From NCBI RefSeq assembly GCF_040436345.1, contig NC_133237.1:25487749-25551748 (forward strand): a stretch of DNA of 64,000 nt. The letters run 5' to 3'. Below are positions 1 through 14,529 of this stretch, piece after piece. The stretch comes from Pagrus major (taxonomy: Eukaryota; Chordata; Actinopteri; Spariformes; Sparidae). The notes beneath the pieces were generated by a model. It saw nothing but the letters and a program-made list of their open reading frames with translations, was not told where the DNA came from and searched no databases. Numbering within the stretch: position 1 is the stretch's first letter; every line of letters starts with the position of its first letter. The position numbers were made by a program, and so were the translations under genes.

Positions 1-2722
<2,722 letters not shown>

Positions 2723-2921
2723 TATGTCTGCACGAGCAGGACAAACAACATGTAAGTCAGAGATACAAATAAACAGTTATCGGTTTCGGTTTAAGAATTG
2801 GATCGTGCTTACCGGAGCGCTGCAGACCAACAAGAAGTGATCAAATGTTTGAATAAGGTTCCTCCGCTCTTGTTTCAGACGGAAACCACAGACATCACTC
2901 GCTCCAACGAGGCTTTACCAG

Positions 2922-2929
2922 CTTTTATA
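2922..2929 (-). promoter_or_regulatory. TATA box of the myosin heavy chain gene
   Basis: The minus strand reads TATAAAAG, about 200 bp upstream of the myosin start codon at 2722. That leaves room for a short 5' UTR; a possible splice acceptor (GCAG) lies 6 bases before the ATG, so the untranslated leader may be split. Strong TATA boxes are usual in highly expressed sarcomeric genes. Function is inferred from position. Confidence 0.6.
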
Positions 2930-2965
2930 GACGACGCTCGGGCCTGTTTCATGGCGCCTTCTTCT

Positions 2966-2976
2966 CCTATATTTGG
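2966..2976. promoter_or_regulatory. CArG-like (SRF) element, muscle promoter
   Basis: CCTATATTTGG lies about 40 bp upstream of the TATA box. It differs from the CC(A/T)6GG serum response element by one extra A/T base. SRF sites near TATA boxes are common in muscle genes. A second motif, CTATGTATAG at 3040..3049, resembles a MEF2 site with one mismatch. Both are motif calls only. Confidence 0.35.
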
Positions 2977-3049
2977 AGATCTGGCTCCTACGCCACCTTG
3001 GAAAAGTCCAAGTATGCCCACTTTGTATCCCCGAACCGTCTATGTATAG

Positions 3050-6000
3050 CCGTATTGTGTCACTTTTTAAACGGTTTCAATTGTGATCCTTCAGACTGTC
3101 CATTAAAAAGCAATGAATGCTAAGGACGACAGCTTAGGGGGGCTTACGGTCCCGACACGGCGGGCCTCATTTTCTGGGATCAGGGAAGATTAGGTCTGTT
3201 AGGGCGTCGCTGAGATTCTGGCGATGGCTGTCTGGATCACACAACACCAGCGTCGTGTTGGGAGGGTTGACGGGCAACATTTAGCACATTCCAGACAGGA
3301 CCGTCTCCATTAACCCAGATCTATTAGAGATTATTTGATGCATATTTCATTTGTGATGTGTCAGATTGGTTTCTGCTCGTTTTTTTAGTTTGCTTGTGAT
3401 TCTATATTTGATTGTTTGGTATTTTCATCTGTAAAGTTATTATTATAACGTGCTTCATGTGTTTTAGATCTGGTGTGCTCGTCTGTCTCGTGTCTGATCT
3501 TTTCTGATGTTTGTTGTTTGTGTTTTGTTTTGTTTGATTGTTTGGCTTCAAATTAAAATAAGTAATTTGACTAAATCCATCACATTTACATCATATTAAT
3601 GTTAATTAATGTGTATCGTCCCTGTTAAATGAGGCATTTAATTAACAAAGGCGAATCAAAAAACATGAAAATTGATTTCACCAGTGAGGGATAATGGATA
3701 ACTGCTCTGTGGTTGATCCGCCACTTTGGTCCGGACTGGATATTTCTTCTACTCTTTGATGGATTTCCATTAAATATCAGTGATGATGATGGTCCCTGGA
3801 TAACAAAATGAATCCTAAAAGTTCGTTCAGACGTTCATGGGAACACAACGATGAATCTGATGTTGACATTTGTGGTTTTGAGAGAAATATTTTGACTTGC
3901 AGTGAAATCTGTTTCAGATGACAAACTGTAATAAGTCTGGTGACTCTTGGACTTTTAATTCAGCACCACCAGCAGGTCGAAGGTTTAATTTTGTCCCGAG
4001 CTTTGCTTTACGAACAAATATCTGCAAAACTGGTGTCGAGCTAAGCTGTGTGTTGTGTTTATTACTAATTAGCAAACATTCATTCAGTCGCTCCACAGTG
4101 ACGCCGCATCCCAACTAACAAGGTTAACAATAAATCCAGCATAACTCTGCAGATCCATCCAGAGTCCTCTGAGCACGTTTCTATTAACGTGTCTCAGTCG
4201 CTAAAGTCAATATAGCACCAGTATGTGATCAGACGTTAACTGGAAGCTTCGCTTATTGGGTTTTATTTTGAGTGAGCAGTGTGATTATTTTCATCCTGTG
4301 AGTGAGTTTTTTTCTCTCGTCTGACATCAAGAAGTAATTTAAGCTTGAATTTTCAGATGAACTTCGATGTGTTTAGTCAAAAACTGCTGTAATCCAGAGT
4401 GCAGAAGTCGAGAATCAACTACTGACTGGAGTCGACATGAAACAAGAGTGATTTATTTATTTAAACAGATGGACGACGAGGTGTGGAAACAAGTAGTATC
4501 TATAGTAACACGTTGATTTAAAGGTCATTAACCATGTGGTTTTGGTGCCTGAACCTAGCCAAACTTCTGTTGTTTCAAAATGTTAACTACGTGTTTATCT
4601 GGTACGCCTATCGGTGTTGCAGTTTGTCATAAAACTAATGAAGTACAAACCGAAGAAATTAAGCTTAAATCTACTTCTGCACTCAAACACCACCTTGCAT
4701 GTCTCTCTGCTGCTTTGAGCCTCAACAATTTTCACGATTAGTCCTCCGAGCAGAGGAAGCGTTGTGGTATTGTGGAGGGAAGAGCTGTATAATATGGGCA
4801 TTTTGTCTGGCAGTGCATCACAGACAGTCTAATTGGTGCTGATTTAATAGCCTCTTAATGTCACTTGAAGGTCTGGCAACAGCTGCGATTATAATTGGCT
4901 CTGGGTAGACAAGCGAGACCCGGGCAGGCGGACCGGCACACGGGCTTACAGTGCGACCGACCCCTCTGTCACGGCAGCAGATATGTTGAGTGTGTGGACG
5001 TTTGAGCGCCAAGAGGCCAAATCAAGGGTCACAGGACAAGAAAGAGAGGAGGCGGAGAGAAAATCCCCATCAGCTGGTTGTGTGGGGGAGAGAGGCCGAT
5101 GCGTCACCCCGGGGGGGAAAATAGATCTGACGACGGGTGCATCAGCACAGGATTAGGGGGTCAACGGGAGAGACAAGGCCCGGCCCGGGAGTAAAGCTAC
5201 TGCAAACCACACACGGGATAAATGTCTCGAACACACAAAAATATGGAAAACATCTAATCGTGTTGGGTTTCTTTTAGTCACAGAGCAAGATTCACGTTAG
5301 ACCGCAACCACGATTGATCTGGGAGAGGCCGGTGGAGCCTGAAGGCCTCGCAGATCGATCGAGCTGTCGATCCAAATGCAGTTTGGTTTAGTTCTTGCAG
5401 TTTTCGTTTACAAGTCCGAATGTAAAGGTGCCTGAAAGGTGATTATAAGAGGAGGGAAATCTACGCTATAGATGATAAAAATCCACCTGTGATCCTGCTC
5501 AACCCAGTTCATCAAACACTGCTTACATTGGTAGGAACATGTACCCTGTCTTATGACATTCAACATGAGTTTAAAATGGAAAATTCATGTTCATGTACTC
5601 TAACCATAAAGGTCAAATCCGTCAGTATAGAACCAAAACCAAACCAGCTAAAACCCGAGAATAAATTAGCATTTTTGCGCCTCCAGTTGCTTCATCTCTA
5701 CGTCAGTGGGTTTTTTGTTAAATGCCTGATATCAGGTCTTAATTTTAAGAGATTTTCACGTTTAATATTAATGTATACTCCACATTTGAATTCAAAGCAT
5801 TTACATGTCTCAAAAAAGACGGATGCTAACAAGTTGTTAAGTGAGACGAGGAGTTGTTATTGTCTCTATCTGGTCTGAAACTTTTTAAGTGTTTATTAAT
5901 ATCACCATTAATTAAAACACATGAGCGCAGAGGACATTGTGTTGTTTATCGAGTGAATGCTTGGAAACAATCCGACTAAAGGCTCAGCAGAGACACTCGG

Positions 6001-7230
6001 GAGGTTTTATAAAAATAACTTATCAATCCAGAAATCAATTGGTTTCCATTCTGAGAGCTCCATGTGACGGCGGTCGGAGCTGAAGGCCTTTCTCCTGCAG
6101 GAATGAGCTCGCTGTCTGTCTGCGGAGAGCCGAACAACTGCTGTGTTTGCTTTTCTAATCTGATTTCTAAAGGAGGAACACGACAGGTGTGCAGGCACAG
6201 AAGATATTAATAAATCGATACTGGCTGGAGGCGAGCTCAGGTTGGAATAAATGTAATGTTTCTCAGAACATGACAGTCTATTAAATATTAATACATATTG
6301 ATTAATGTAATAATCTGAATACTTCCTCCAGGTCACCACCTTCTCTCCATTAGATACAAACAACAGTGCATCATTAGCCAAATGATTTATAGTGTAGCTT
6401 ATGGCTAATGTGAGCTAAAGTTAGCAAACTTCAGCTATCACAATCATTACTCAGACTTGCATCTCTTCTCTCTTTGTTATTCAATGTTTTAACATTTAGC
6501 TTTATCCTACTGTAACCCCAGTAGCAGCTGTTGGTAACATAACGTTAGCTTGCTAGTTTACGATTAATCGGATGTGTTAAAACGATACGTTGCAGTCATT
6601 AACTGGTATTTTTGGTCTTTTGTGTTGTTTTTACATGTTGGTTTCTGTGAGGATTAAAGCAACATTATGACAACAACATATGACAAATTGACATTTTGAG
6701 CAGTGAGAGTACTTTTTTAAAGTTTTGATGTCTTTCACGCTTACATTTTTAAAAATCCTGTAGGCTTTCAGTTACTCCAGTTCTTTAGTCTGTCATTAAT
6801 GCATTTTAAAGTAGTAATAACAATTTGTTTGCTGTGATATAAAAACACAAAGTGTAGGCAAGGCAGAGTAGCATTTAGTATTTTATCACAAAATCAAAAT
6901 ATTCACTTCATTTACAACATTTGTCCTCATGTGTTTCCGTATTCGTTGGATCAGAAATCAAGAGACGAGGAGCTCAAAGGAGCTGATGTGTTCAATTATT
7001 TTCAAGCGGTGAAGTTACGGCCGTTCAGCAGCAGCGTGAAGTGTATTATGGATAATTACAGATCGGCATCAGGCCTGTTTTCTTCTGCACACCAGGAATG
7101 TAACTGCAGACAGTCAAAATAAATACAGCACAGGAAGCCAATATAAGACGGCAGTCGTAACGTTAAGCTAAATCAGAAACACAGAGGACAGAATCCGTCG
7201 GTCCGTGGCAGGTTTTCAACGGGCTGCTGC
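3050..7230. other. Intergenic region, myosin promoter side to sco1 3' end
   Basis: No exon series is visible on either strand. Open frames here (for example 5489..5878 plus and 6007..6381 minus) have no recognisable domain and no flanking splice signals that extend them. A decayed interspersed repeat occupies about 3720-3990. The stretch 4850-5200 is richer in GC than its surroundings and could be regulatory DNA for the muscle gene, but nothing in the sequence proves it. Confidence 0.6.
3720..3990 (+). repeat. Decayed teleost interspersed repeat (copy 1)
   Basis: Contains phrases I recognise from a repeat common in teleost genomes: a 'GTTCAGACGTTCATGG' block, then 'TGACATTTGTGGTTTTGAGAG', then 'CACCACCAGCAGGTC'. 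A related fragment is at about 55640-55840. Family name unknown; recognised from memory, not by alignment. Confidence 0.5.
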
Positions 7231-10200
7231 TCACTTTGTGTTCTTGTACTTTCTCATATGTGCTGCTATCGAGTTGGAGATCTCCACGTTTCTTTTGTTC
7301 TGTCCAAAATACTCCAGAAATTCTCCGTCAGGTCCCACGAGGTACATGATGATCGTGTGATCGACCTGGAGACAGCAAGAGGTAAAAGTTCAGACAGATA
7401 GTTTCCTTGATTTCCCTCATTATCTCTGTTACGACATGTAGGATGAGTAACAACAGAGCAGGTTATCACTCACGATGTAGTCGTTGTCTTCGTCTCTTGG
7501 TCCCTGACTGTAATAAACTCTGTAGGCTCTGGAGACCTCCTCAATCTGAGCCGTTGTTCCCGTCAGGCCGATCAGCTTCGGGGAAAACTCTGAAAAAGAA
7601 ATTATGCATACATTAGATTTAGATTCATACAGACATGCAACTACTGATTATTTTCACTGTTGATGTTGCGCCAACAGTAATTCTGGAGATAATTACTGGA
7701 CTCTTAGCTACACTGATTTAGCTACAGCAGTTTTATAATAGTGGTAATGTTGTTGTTTTTCTCAGGAAAATAAAGTAAAAAAAGGATCTCAAGTCTCCTG
7801 ATTCAACCTCATAGATGAACCACAGTTTTCTCCATACAGAACAGAGACTGTACAGATAGCCCCAGTCGGGTCATTTGGTATTTATACCTTTCACATAAGC
7901 AGCCATGGCCTCTGCTGTGTCCCTTTCGGGGTCGATGGTGATGAGGAGGGGTGTGATGTTTGGAATAGACTGTATTTTATCTGTGGAAAAGATGAGAAAT
8001 AACATCACGTTTAAGAAAACGCATCTTCTGCATCGTGATTTATCATTAAAAAACAGTTATTTACCTATCTCGTCGACCACTTCGATCATTTTCTCGATCT
8101 CGTCCGGGCAGATGTCGGGACAGTGAGTGAACCCGAAGTAGATGAGGACCCACTGGCCGAGGAAGTCCTCGCTCTTGGCGGGCTTGTTGTTGTGATCGAT
8201 GAGCGAGAACGGACCGCCCAGCGCCGGCCGACCGATCGATTTGGTTCGTTCTTTTTCCATCACTGCAACAGTTAACAAATAAGAGATGTATTTATACTTA
8301 TCAGCAGAAAAAAGTTGTTTTACTTATTAACTCCACCTTCATGTGCAGCTCTGTATATCAAGCTGTGAAATACTCACGCTCTTCTTTTTCTTTCTTGAAG
8401 TATTTCATCGCTCCGAGCAGAGTGCCTCCAATCGCAAATGTTATTGCTAAAGACTTCCACGTCACCGGCTGTAAAGAGGAGAAACAGCAAAACAAAATGA
8501 AGGAGAAATCTTAAAGAGTGCCTTGTTATTTATACTAAAACCTGGTGATTGATCTCTTTTCTGCCTGAAGCAGGTGATCAGATAATGAAGAGATTCTCCT
8601 CTCTAACAAACTCTGAGGAGGTTTTGTTGAAGGCGCGAACATAATGAACTTATTCAGGGTGTTAGAATAAACTGTCAACACTTCCTTCCCCTGACGGTTA
8701 TGGATGTAATTACACTGCTCAAACAGTTGTCTGAAATTAATTGTTTAATCAAGAAATTATTCATTAAGTTCCACCTGTTACATAATTTCATAATGTGTGA
8801 GTTGTGATTTTTTTTTTTTTAAGTCTAGTGATATTTTAAATGTTGTGATTACCCCAATTATACCTGGTAATCAAAGGCGATCAGTATCAGGTCGTGTTAA
8901 TTACTGATTATACGTCCATTCTGTGCCATGAAAGTGAAATATGAAAACAATATAGCGGAAAATAATGATAAACAGTAAGAGATAACTGTGTGTGCGATGG
9001 TGCACGTTGGTGTCATCTGTGCAGCTCAGTTTTATACAAAGAAACAAATAAATGGATGTATTTAATTTGCAGAATTTACAAGAGAGGACCAATAATTAAG
9101 AATTTGTCAAAGACAGTGTTTCATAAAGTTTGTTAAGTTTTCCTAAACTCAGAAACTCACAAAATTACATGATTTTTAAAAGGAGTCTGGGGCTGATTTT
9201 CCTGCCACTTGAAATGAGTCAGTTGCAGGTTTTTCGCCTGGAGGACAAATATCCAATCTCAGTGAGGATAACGAGCATGCATTAAATATACAAAGTGTAA
9301 ACACAAAGGCATGATCAGATTATTTATCATCCGGATAACTTATCCGTATACACATCCAATTTTAAAACCAGAAGAACATGGGGTGTAAAAGCTAAATCCT
9401 TATAGGCAAGTCTTGCAACTCATCACTCATATCTACAATGTCTCTAGACACTCTCTTAACTCTGCAACCTTTAAATCTGACAAACTTTTACAAACTTTCA
9501 ACCTCACTTCTGACACTTACCCCAGACTTCTTGGTCTTATCTTCTGATCCAGGCGGTCCAGGTGGAGGCAGTGAGGAAAATGTTCTGGAGTGTTGACAAA
9601 GCCTCTGAGCTGCTCTGCAGGTGTGCCACTGACTCACAGTCACCTGGAAAATGAGCAAACACAGGACAAAGACTTAGATCACAATACCTAAGCTTTGGTG
9701 GCCACAACACTTGATAGTATCTAGGCAGTACGCCAAACTCCATTCAGAAATTTGCCAATTTAAGATGGTGTTGCATTATGGGAAGACAGGTAGTGTAACT
9801 GGAGATGTTTTCTGAATTATTAAGTGTTTACAGCTACTCCGGCTAGTTTTTCAATAAGATCTTGGGTGTAATATAATATTTTGACAGACGTCTGACATAA
9901 AAATACACTGTCATGCCCGAGAGAGAAATAAAGCTTTTAAAGATGTGCTTCAGCTGACATTAGCGCTACATGCTGGCTAGCACGTACGCCACACTGACAA
10001 GTGATTAGCTATAAAAGTCGCGTTTTATTAGCCAAGATACGTGGCTCAACTAGCTAGTAACGCGTACGCTAATTCGCCGATTTTCTGAATGGAGTTTGGT
10101 GGTACAGATGATATCGATGTCCAGCTTTGACCTACCAGGCAGCAGTGGACTCTCGGCGGTGTCGGAGCGTGTTTCAGTCCAGCTTCTCTCCGTAAAACAG

Positions 10201-10306
10201 TGTGTGAGAGTCGGACCGCTTGTGTCTGAGCACATCTCTGTGACACTTTAACGTTACTGTGAGCCAGCCGGCAGCCCAGGCTGTGATATAAAGCTCTCAG
10301 AGCCAT
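7231..10306 (-). CDS. sco1: SCO1 cytochrome c oxidase assembly copper chaperone
   Basis: Inner-membrane copper metallochaperone that helps build the CuA site of cytochrome c oxidase subunit 2. Seven exons, read from the right: 10136..10306, 9521..9643, 8378..8468, 8065..8262, 7888..7980, 7474..7589, 7231..7365; together 927 nt, 308 residues (human about 301). The N-terminus is Arg- and Ser-rich as in a mitochondrial presequence. [15 protein letters not shown] begins at residue 99 and forms the single membrane helix (about 104-120). The thioredoxin-like domain follows, with the copper ligands CPDIC (Cys176, Cys180) and the distal His267 in VDHT. The final exon encodes the family C-terminus and ends in TGA. 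The ATG at 10306 is the first in frame and gives the expected presequence. SCO2 is a paralogue with the same motif, but synteny with sarcomeric myosin and tmem220 supports SCO1. Confidence 0.97.
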
Positions 10307-11233
10307 GTTTGGACCTTGACAGCGCCGCTGCGGCAACAAGGAAGCGGCTCCAAGTTTATAAAACGTGAAAAGTGAAGGGAGAGCTCGGCATACAGACTGC
10401 GGGTCTGGGGTCAGTTCTCTATATTCGCGTTAGCTTGAAATGGCCGATTGTAAACGGGAAAGGCTGTTCTCAGATCAGCAGCCATGGAGCCGTTACTAAA
10501 CACAGGAAGTGACGTGTGTTCACTCTTCTTCTATGATTCTTGCAGTGCCTGTGCTCCCTGCTGCCCCCTGGAGGCCGGAAATATATTGTTTTAAATCCAA
10601 AAATCAATGTAGAAGCGTCAGATTCAGTTTTATTTTTATATTATTTATACATTTTTCTTCATTTGACAGATCAAGAAAATTTTATAATATATATATTTTT
10701 TTCTCATAATCAACTAAAATATAAAAAACATGTATTTATATTGAACTTTAAAGAGAAAGACAGAGTCAGGGCAACACTTTATAATAACAAACATTAATAA
10801 ACGGTACATTTATAGCTGATTAAACTTTTGTTAACAGTTATTTGACTGTTTATAAAATATAAAATTCTTTACAAACCATTATCAAGAAATTGTTCATTGT
10901 AAAGTTGCAACTGATGTTTATTAACCTTATAAATGTGCTTAAAAAATATTTATAAAGCATTTTTTTTTCAAGTTTAATTAACTATAAATCTACTATTTAT
11001 TAACAATGGCTATTACAAAGTGTTACCAGAGTTTGTAATACTAATGCGACAGTTCGTCGATGAAACAAACAATTTTTAAAAGGCACAGTTTCAAAGCGAC
11101 TAGCTGTCTCATGTCTGTATTTAATGATACTACAAAAGGTTTATTCAAGCAGCACTTTTGGTCCAGGATTTTCAGTCAAAGAACAAAACAAAGGGAATGT
11201 TAAATCATCCAAAAACAGGCAGGAAGTTGATGT
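10307..11233. other. sco1 promoter and sco1-tmem220 spacer, no gene
   Basis: The first 200 bases upstream of the sco1 ATG hold GC-rich promoter-like DNA without an obvious TATA box. From about 10610 to 11040 the sequence is AT-rich and looks like decayed repeat. No ADPRM exon, which lies between SCO1 and TMEM220 in human, is seen on either strand. Confidence 0.6.
11140..11145 (-). terminator. Polyadenylation signal of tmem220
   Basis: AATAAA on the minus strand, about 90 bp beyond the tmem220 stop codon. It is the first canonical hexamer in the right place. No cleavage-site data are available. Confidence 0.5.
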
Positions 11234-12697
11234 TTAAATCGCAGTTTTACAATGTGAAGGCCAGCTGGATCTCAGCTCCTTGTTGATGTAGTAGTACAGC
11301 CAGGCCACAAAGGGGAAGACTGTGATGGCAACAGCTGTTGAGACTCGGAGCTTCCCGACTGGAGCCCTGACAGAGAAGAGAGGGATAAAGTTTATTAGGG
11401 GAAAAATAAAGAGAATAAATATTTGACAAATATCTCCTGGTCACGTCTTAGTTTTACCTTCCGGAGTGGCGACACATGAGGAGCCAAACAAGCGTCAACA
11501 TGAGACCAGAAAATTCTCTGAAAAGGCGAAAAGATAGATATTAAATGCACATTATTGTTTTTAACTTAAACACTTTTATAAATGAGATATATACATTTAC
11601 AAGTGTGTGCCAGGTATTGCCTCAATGTTTTCACAGTCATTTAGACTGCATAAGTGATTATTATCATGCTTTTAATTTTTCCCACTATGCCCAAAAGGAT
11701 GAATACAATAAAAAATAAATTGTAAATTTAATCCAGAATAATTTACAATATTATTATATATATTATTTTCAATATATATCTACTAAAAAGGCCTAAGTCT
11801 GGCATGCTGGAGATAAATAAATAAAGAATATGATTTCACAGTTAGTTCACTTATAAAGCAGTTTTACACTGTCACCACAGTGTCGCAGACTCCGTGCAGT
11901 CCAACAATAGGACTGACTGTACCTGCCCTCCTCCCGCTGGAAGATGTCTGCGACTCGCTCTTTATAAAGTTTCCATCCCAACATGGAAACAACAGCGCTG
12001 GAAATCATCACATGGAGGTCAGCAACACGCCTCCAGGGCAACGTCTCTGCAGAGAAGACAAGAAAACATGCAAGAAAAAAACAAAAGGTCAAATGTGCAA
12101 ATCAGCTCTGCAGTTTTTTATGTGAAGAATGAGCTTTACTGAGCTGTACAGTCATGATTACACCACTAGATGGCGCTGTCAGCACTGGGAAATAAGCACG
12201 GAGGGGTCAGCAGTCTGGGAAGTGTGGAAAACAGGAAAATGCAAACAGGAAACTGTCCTTTAAGTGAAGTTTTGATTCTTGACATGCAGTCCATCGAGTG
12301 AACAGACACTTAAAGACCCAGACTTCTCTGTCTACCTGTCACATGAGGGTTGAGGCCAATAAACACACACAGGACTGCAGGAACACCATAACCCACCTGC
12401 AACACAAATAACACATAAATAACCAATCACACACATTTAAAAATAGATTAAAAAAAACATGCGAAATTATTGTAATCTTACCATCCACAACCCTGCGTCC
12501 GGATCATTGATCTGAAGTGAAAACACAGTGTTATTCCAGGTTAGTGGTCCGGAGTTAAGAGGGTACAGGAGGAGAAATCAAACGCTCACCTGAACATATG
12601 TAGCCAGAGCGAAGAATAAAGACATGAACACGTTGCAGACTCGCCAAATCGCAGAAAGCCATGACTCTGACTTCTTCTCTTTACTAACTCCCCCCAT
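11234..12697 (-). CDS. tmem220: TMEM220 transmembrane protein
   Basis: Small multi-pass membrane protein of poorly known function. Six exons, read from the right: 12590..12697, 12482..12511, 12336..12396, 11923..12046, 11458..11517, 11234..11366; 516 nt, 171 residues (human about 160). The start MGGVSKEKKSESW is followed by WRVCNVFMSLFFALATYVQ (first membrane helix) and then the conserved INDPDA. About four more hydrophobic segments follow, the last being VAITVFPFVAWLYYYI. The C-terminus NKELRSSWPSHCKTAI nearly equals the human end, which is the strongest identifier. The ATG at 12697 is the only one in frame before the first helix. Neighbour sco1 agrees with human synteny. Confidence 0.94.
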
Positions 12698-12987
12698 CGT
12701 TGTTTCTGACCTTTCACTTCCCCGCCCGGCCGAGCGGGACGTAACGATGTGAGAAAACAGGCGCCTTTCCAGTCTTATACACCAGTGAGGGTTTGTTTGA
12801 TATTAATAACGACTTCCGCCTGTTTCACTGACACGTTCACACCTAAAACACGAAGTATTTCATTATTTAATCAGAATAAGCAGATGCTTTATTAATATTT
12901 ATCATTTTGGGTGCGTTTATTTTACTGACGTTTTCTGCCCGGGCTGCGCCGTGCAACAAAACGAGCGCACGTTCTGCCCGACCGCAG

Positions 12988-12995
12988 TGACGTCA
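12988..12995. promoter_or_regulatory. Full palindromic CRE (TGACGTCA)
   Basis: A perfect cAMP-response element about 290 bp upstream of the tmem220 ATG, in a GC-rich patch (12700-13010). It could serve tmem220, or an upstream element of the divergent map2k4. Motif match only. Confidence 0.45.
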
Positions 12996-13125
12996 AGGTA
13001 GCCACAAGGCAGTCAGAAGACTTCCGATTAATCTTTACAAAATAAAATTAGTGAATTTACATTTTAGTAGTTCTGTTAATTTCTTGTAATAAAATAATTA
13101 ACCGACAATTGATTTGGTCCCAAAC

Positions 13126-13165
13126 ATGTTTTATTTATTTATTTATCTATCTATCTATATATCTA
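13126..13165. repeat. TATT/TATC simple repeat
   Basis: Tandem tetranucleotide tract, first TTTA units and then TCTA units. Read directly. Confidence 0.8.
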
Positions 13166-13442
13166 TCTTGTGTCTCAATATTTAAACATTTTATGTTGAG
13201 GATCTTACTGACTTCTATTATTTTTTACTGTGGAGCACCTCATGACTTTGAAAGTTATTATTTATTTGTTATTTTTACATTCTATTTTAAATATGATATA
13301 AGTTACATACCTATGTTTATATAAAGATAAATGTATAAATAATCGGGGGAAAAATTGCCGACTGTTGTTATGTCGCATTTTTTCATACTTTCATACTTTT
13401 CATTGTTTTTAAAGAATGCAGAGACAAATATATTCCATAATA

Positions 13443-13490
13443 ATAGAATAGAATGATACGCTTTATTGTCTCACAAGAGTAGCAAATTTG
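13443..13490 (-). mobile_element. LINE/SINE-type 3' tail
   Basis: Plus strand reads AATAGAATAGAATGATACGC then TTTATTGTCTCACAAG. The reverse is a teleost retroposon 3' end of the form 'caataaagcgtatcattctattc'. Only the tail is present. Recognition is from memory. Confidence 0.45.
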
Positions 13491-13936
13491 TCTTTCTCTC
13501 ACATTACAGTGCAAACAATTAATACACCATGCATCAAATCATTTACATCACAGCCAGCAGTACATGTGCAGAAGTTAAAGGTGCAAGATGTAAGAATCTG
13601 CCATCCATCAGATTCATACTCCGAACAGGGCAGAATGTCACGAGAGTAATCGCTAATTATGGGGGGATGCACCCAAAACAGTACATAGATGTCTTTGACA
13701 CAGTGTCAAAACTATTATTTCTTCACAGTCTGTTGATCATTTTAGCTCATTTCCGAATGTTTTAAACTAAAATTCTTCCATAATGAAACTTAAATAATAT
13801 GACAATATAATAATAATACATGTATTTGTATAACATTTTTCAAAACACACACTTACAAAGTGTCTTTGTTTTATTAATTGTACTTAAGAAAGATCCCTTG
13901 TGTCATAAAGCAAAGAAACAAAAAATATACATTTTT

Positions 13937-13975
13937 TAGATAGATAGATACTTTATTTATCCCGAGGATAATTAT
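13937..13975 (-). mobile_element. LINE-type 3' tail with ATCT repeats
   Basis: Plus strand reads TAGATAGATAGATACTTTAT followed by TTATCCCGAGGATAATT. On the minus strand this is the 'GGGATAAATAAAGTATCTATC' type tail seen at the ends of L2/CR1-like elements in fish. A 5'-truncated relic. Confidence 0.5.
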
Positions 13976-14129
13976 TTATAATTATAATTATAATTATTTA
14001 TCACTATCACTATTTATCACATCACTGTTTTTTAAGTAATTACTGATCTTTTTGATGATGTAGAGGTTTCAGAAATGACACAAATGGCCTCGAACACGCA
14101 TGGACTAACATGTTCCTGTTTTATTTTGA

Positions 14130-14529
14130 AACTACCGCTACGCAACATCCGGCGCTAGCTCGGCTAACGGCGCTAGCTGTGGGCGGTGTTGACATGTCAG
14201 TGTCACTTGGTCAGCTGATTGCGGGTCGTAAAGCTTCTTGGCTAGTAACACTGCTAGCCAGCTTAGTTAGCTTAGCCTAGCTGGATGTTTGTTTTTGTTA
14301 ACGTTACTACACAGGTAGCTTTTTTTAACGTAGCCCGAAACATCTAAACTATCCCAACGACTTAACGTATTTTAAAGTATTTAGCGGCCGCTAGCCGCCG
14401 GTTCCGCGGCCCAGAAGTTGCCGCTGGTGAGGCAGGAATAATTACTGTGGCGGGGAGGGAAGGGTGAAGCTGCTCTCCGTGTATCTGCATTGCAGCCCGG
14501 TGCTGCTGATGGAATTCAAACACACAACA
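14130..14529 (+). promoter_or_regulatory. CpG-rich map2k4 promoter and 5' UTR
   Basis: GC- and CpG-rich DNA with repeated GCTAGC words ends directly at the first coding exon. No TATA box is evident. This is typical of a housekeeping-type kinase promoter. The transcription start cannot be fixed from sequence alone. Confidence 0.5.

Larger units (their letters stand above)
12698..14529. other. Divergent spacer between tmem220 and map2k4
   Basis: Head-to-head spacer of about 1.8 kb. The tmem220 side (12700-13010) and the map2k4 side (14130-14529) are rich in CpG and look like two promoters without TATA boxes. The middle is AT-rich, with simple repeats at 13126-13165, two LINE-like 3' tails, and an AATTAT-rich stretch at about 13970-14000. 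No PIRT, SHISA6, DNAH9 or ZNF18 exon is seen. Confidence 0.6.

Noticed and set aside
5489-5878. 129-codon open frame upstream of the myosin gene
   Set aside because: No domain, AT-rich codons, no splice partners; expected by chance in 64 kb.
10307-11233. Search for ADPRM exons between sco1 and tmem220
   Set aside because: No metallophosphoesterase motif (GDxxD or GNH) seen on either strand.
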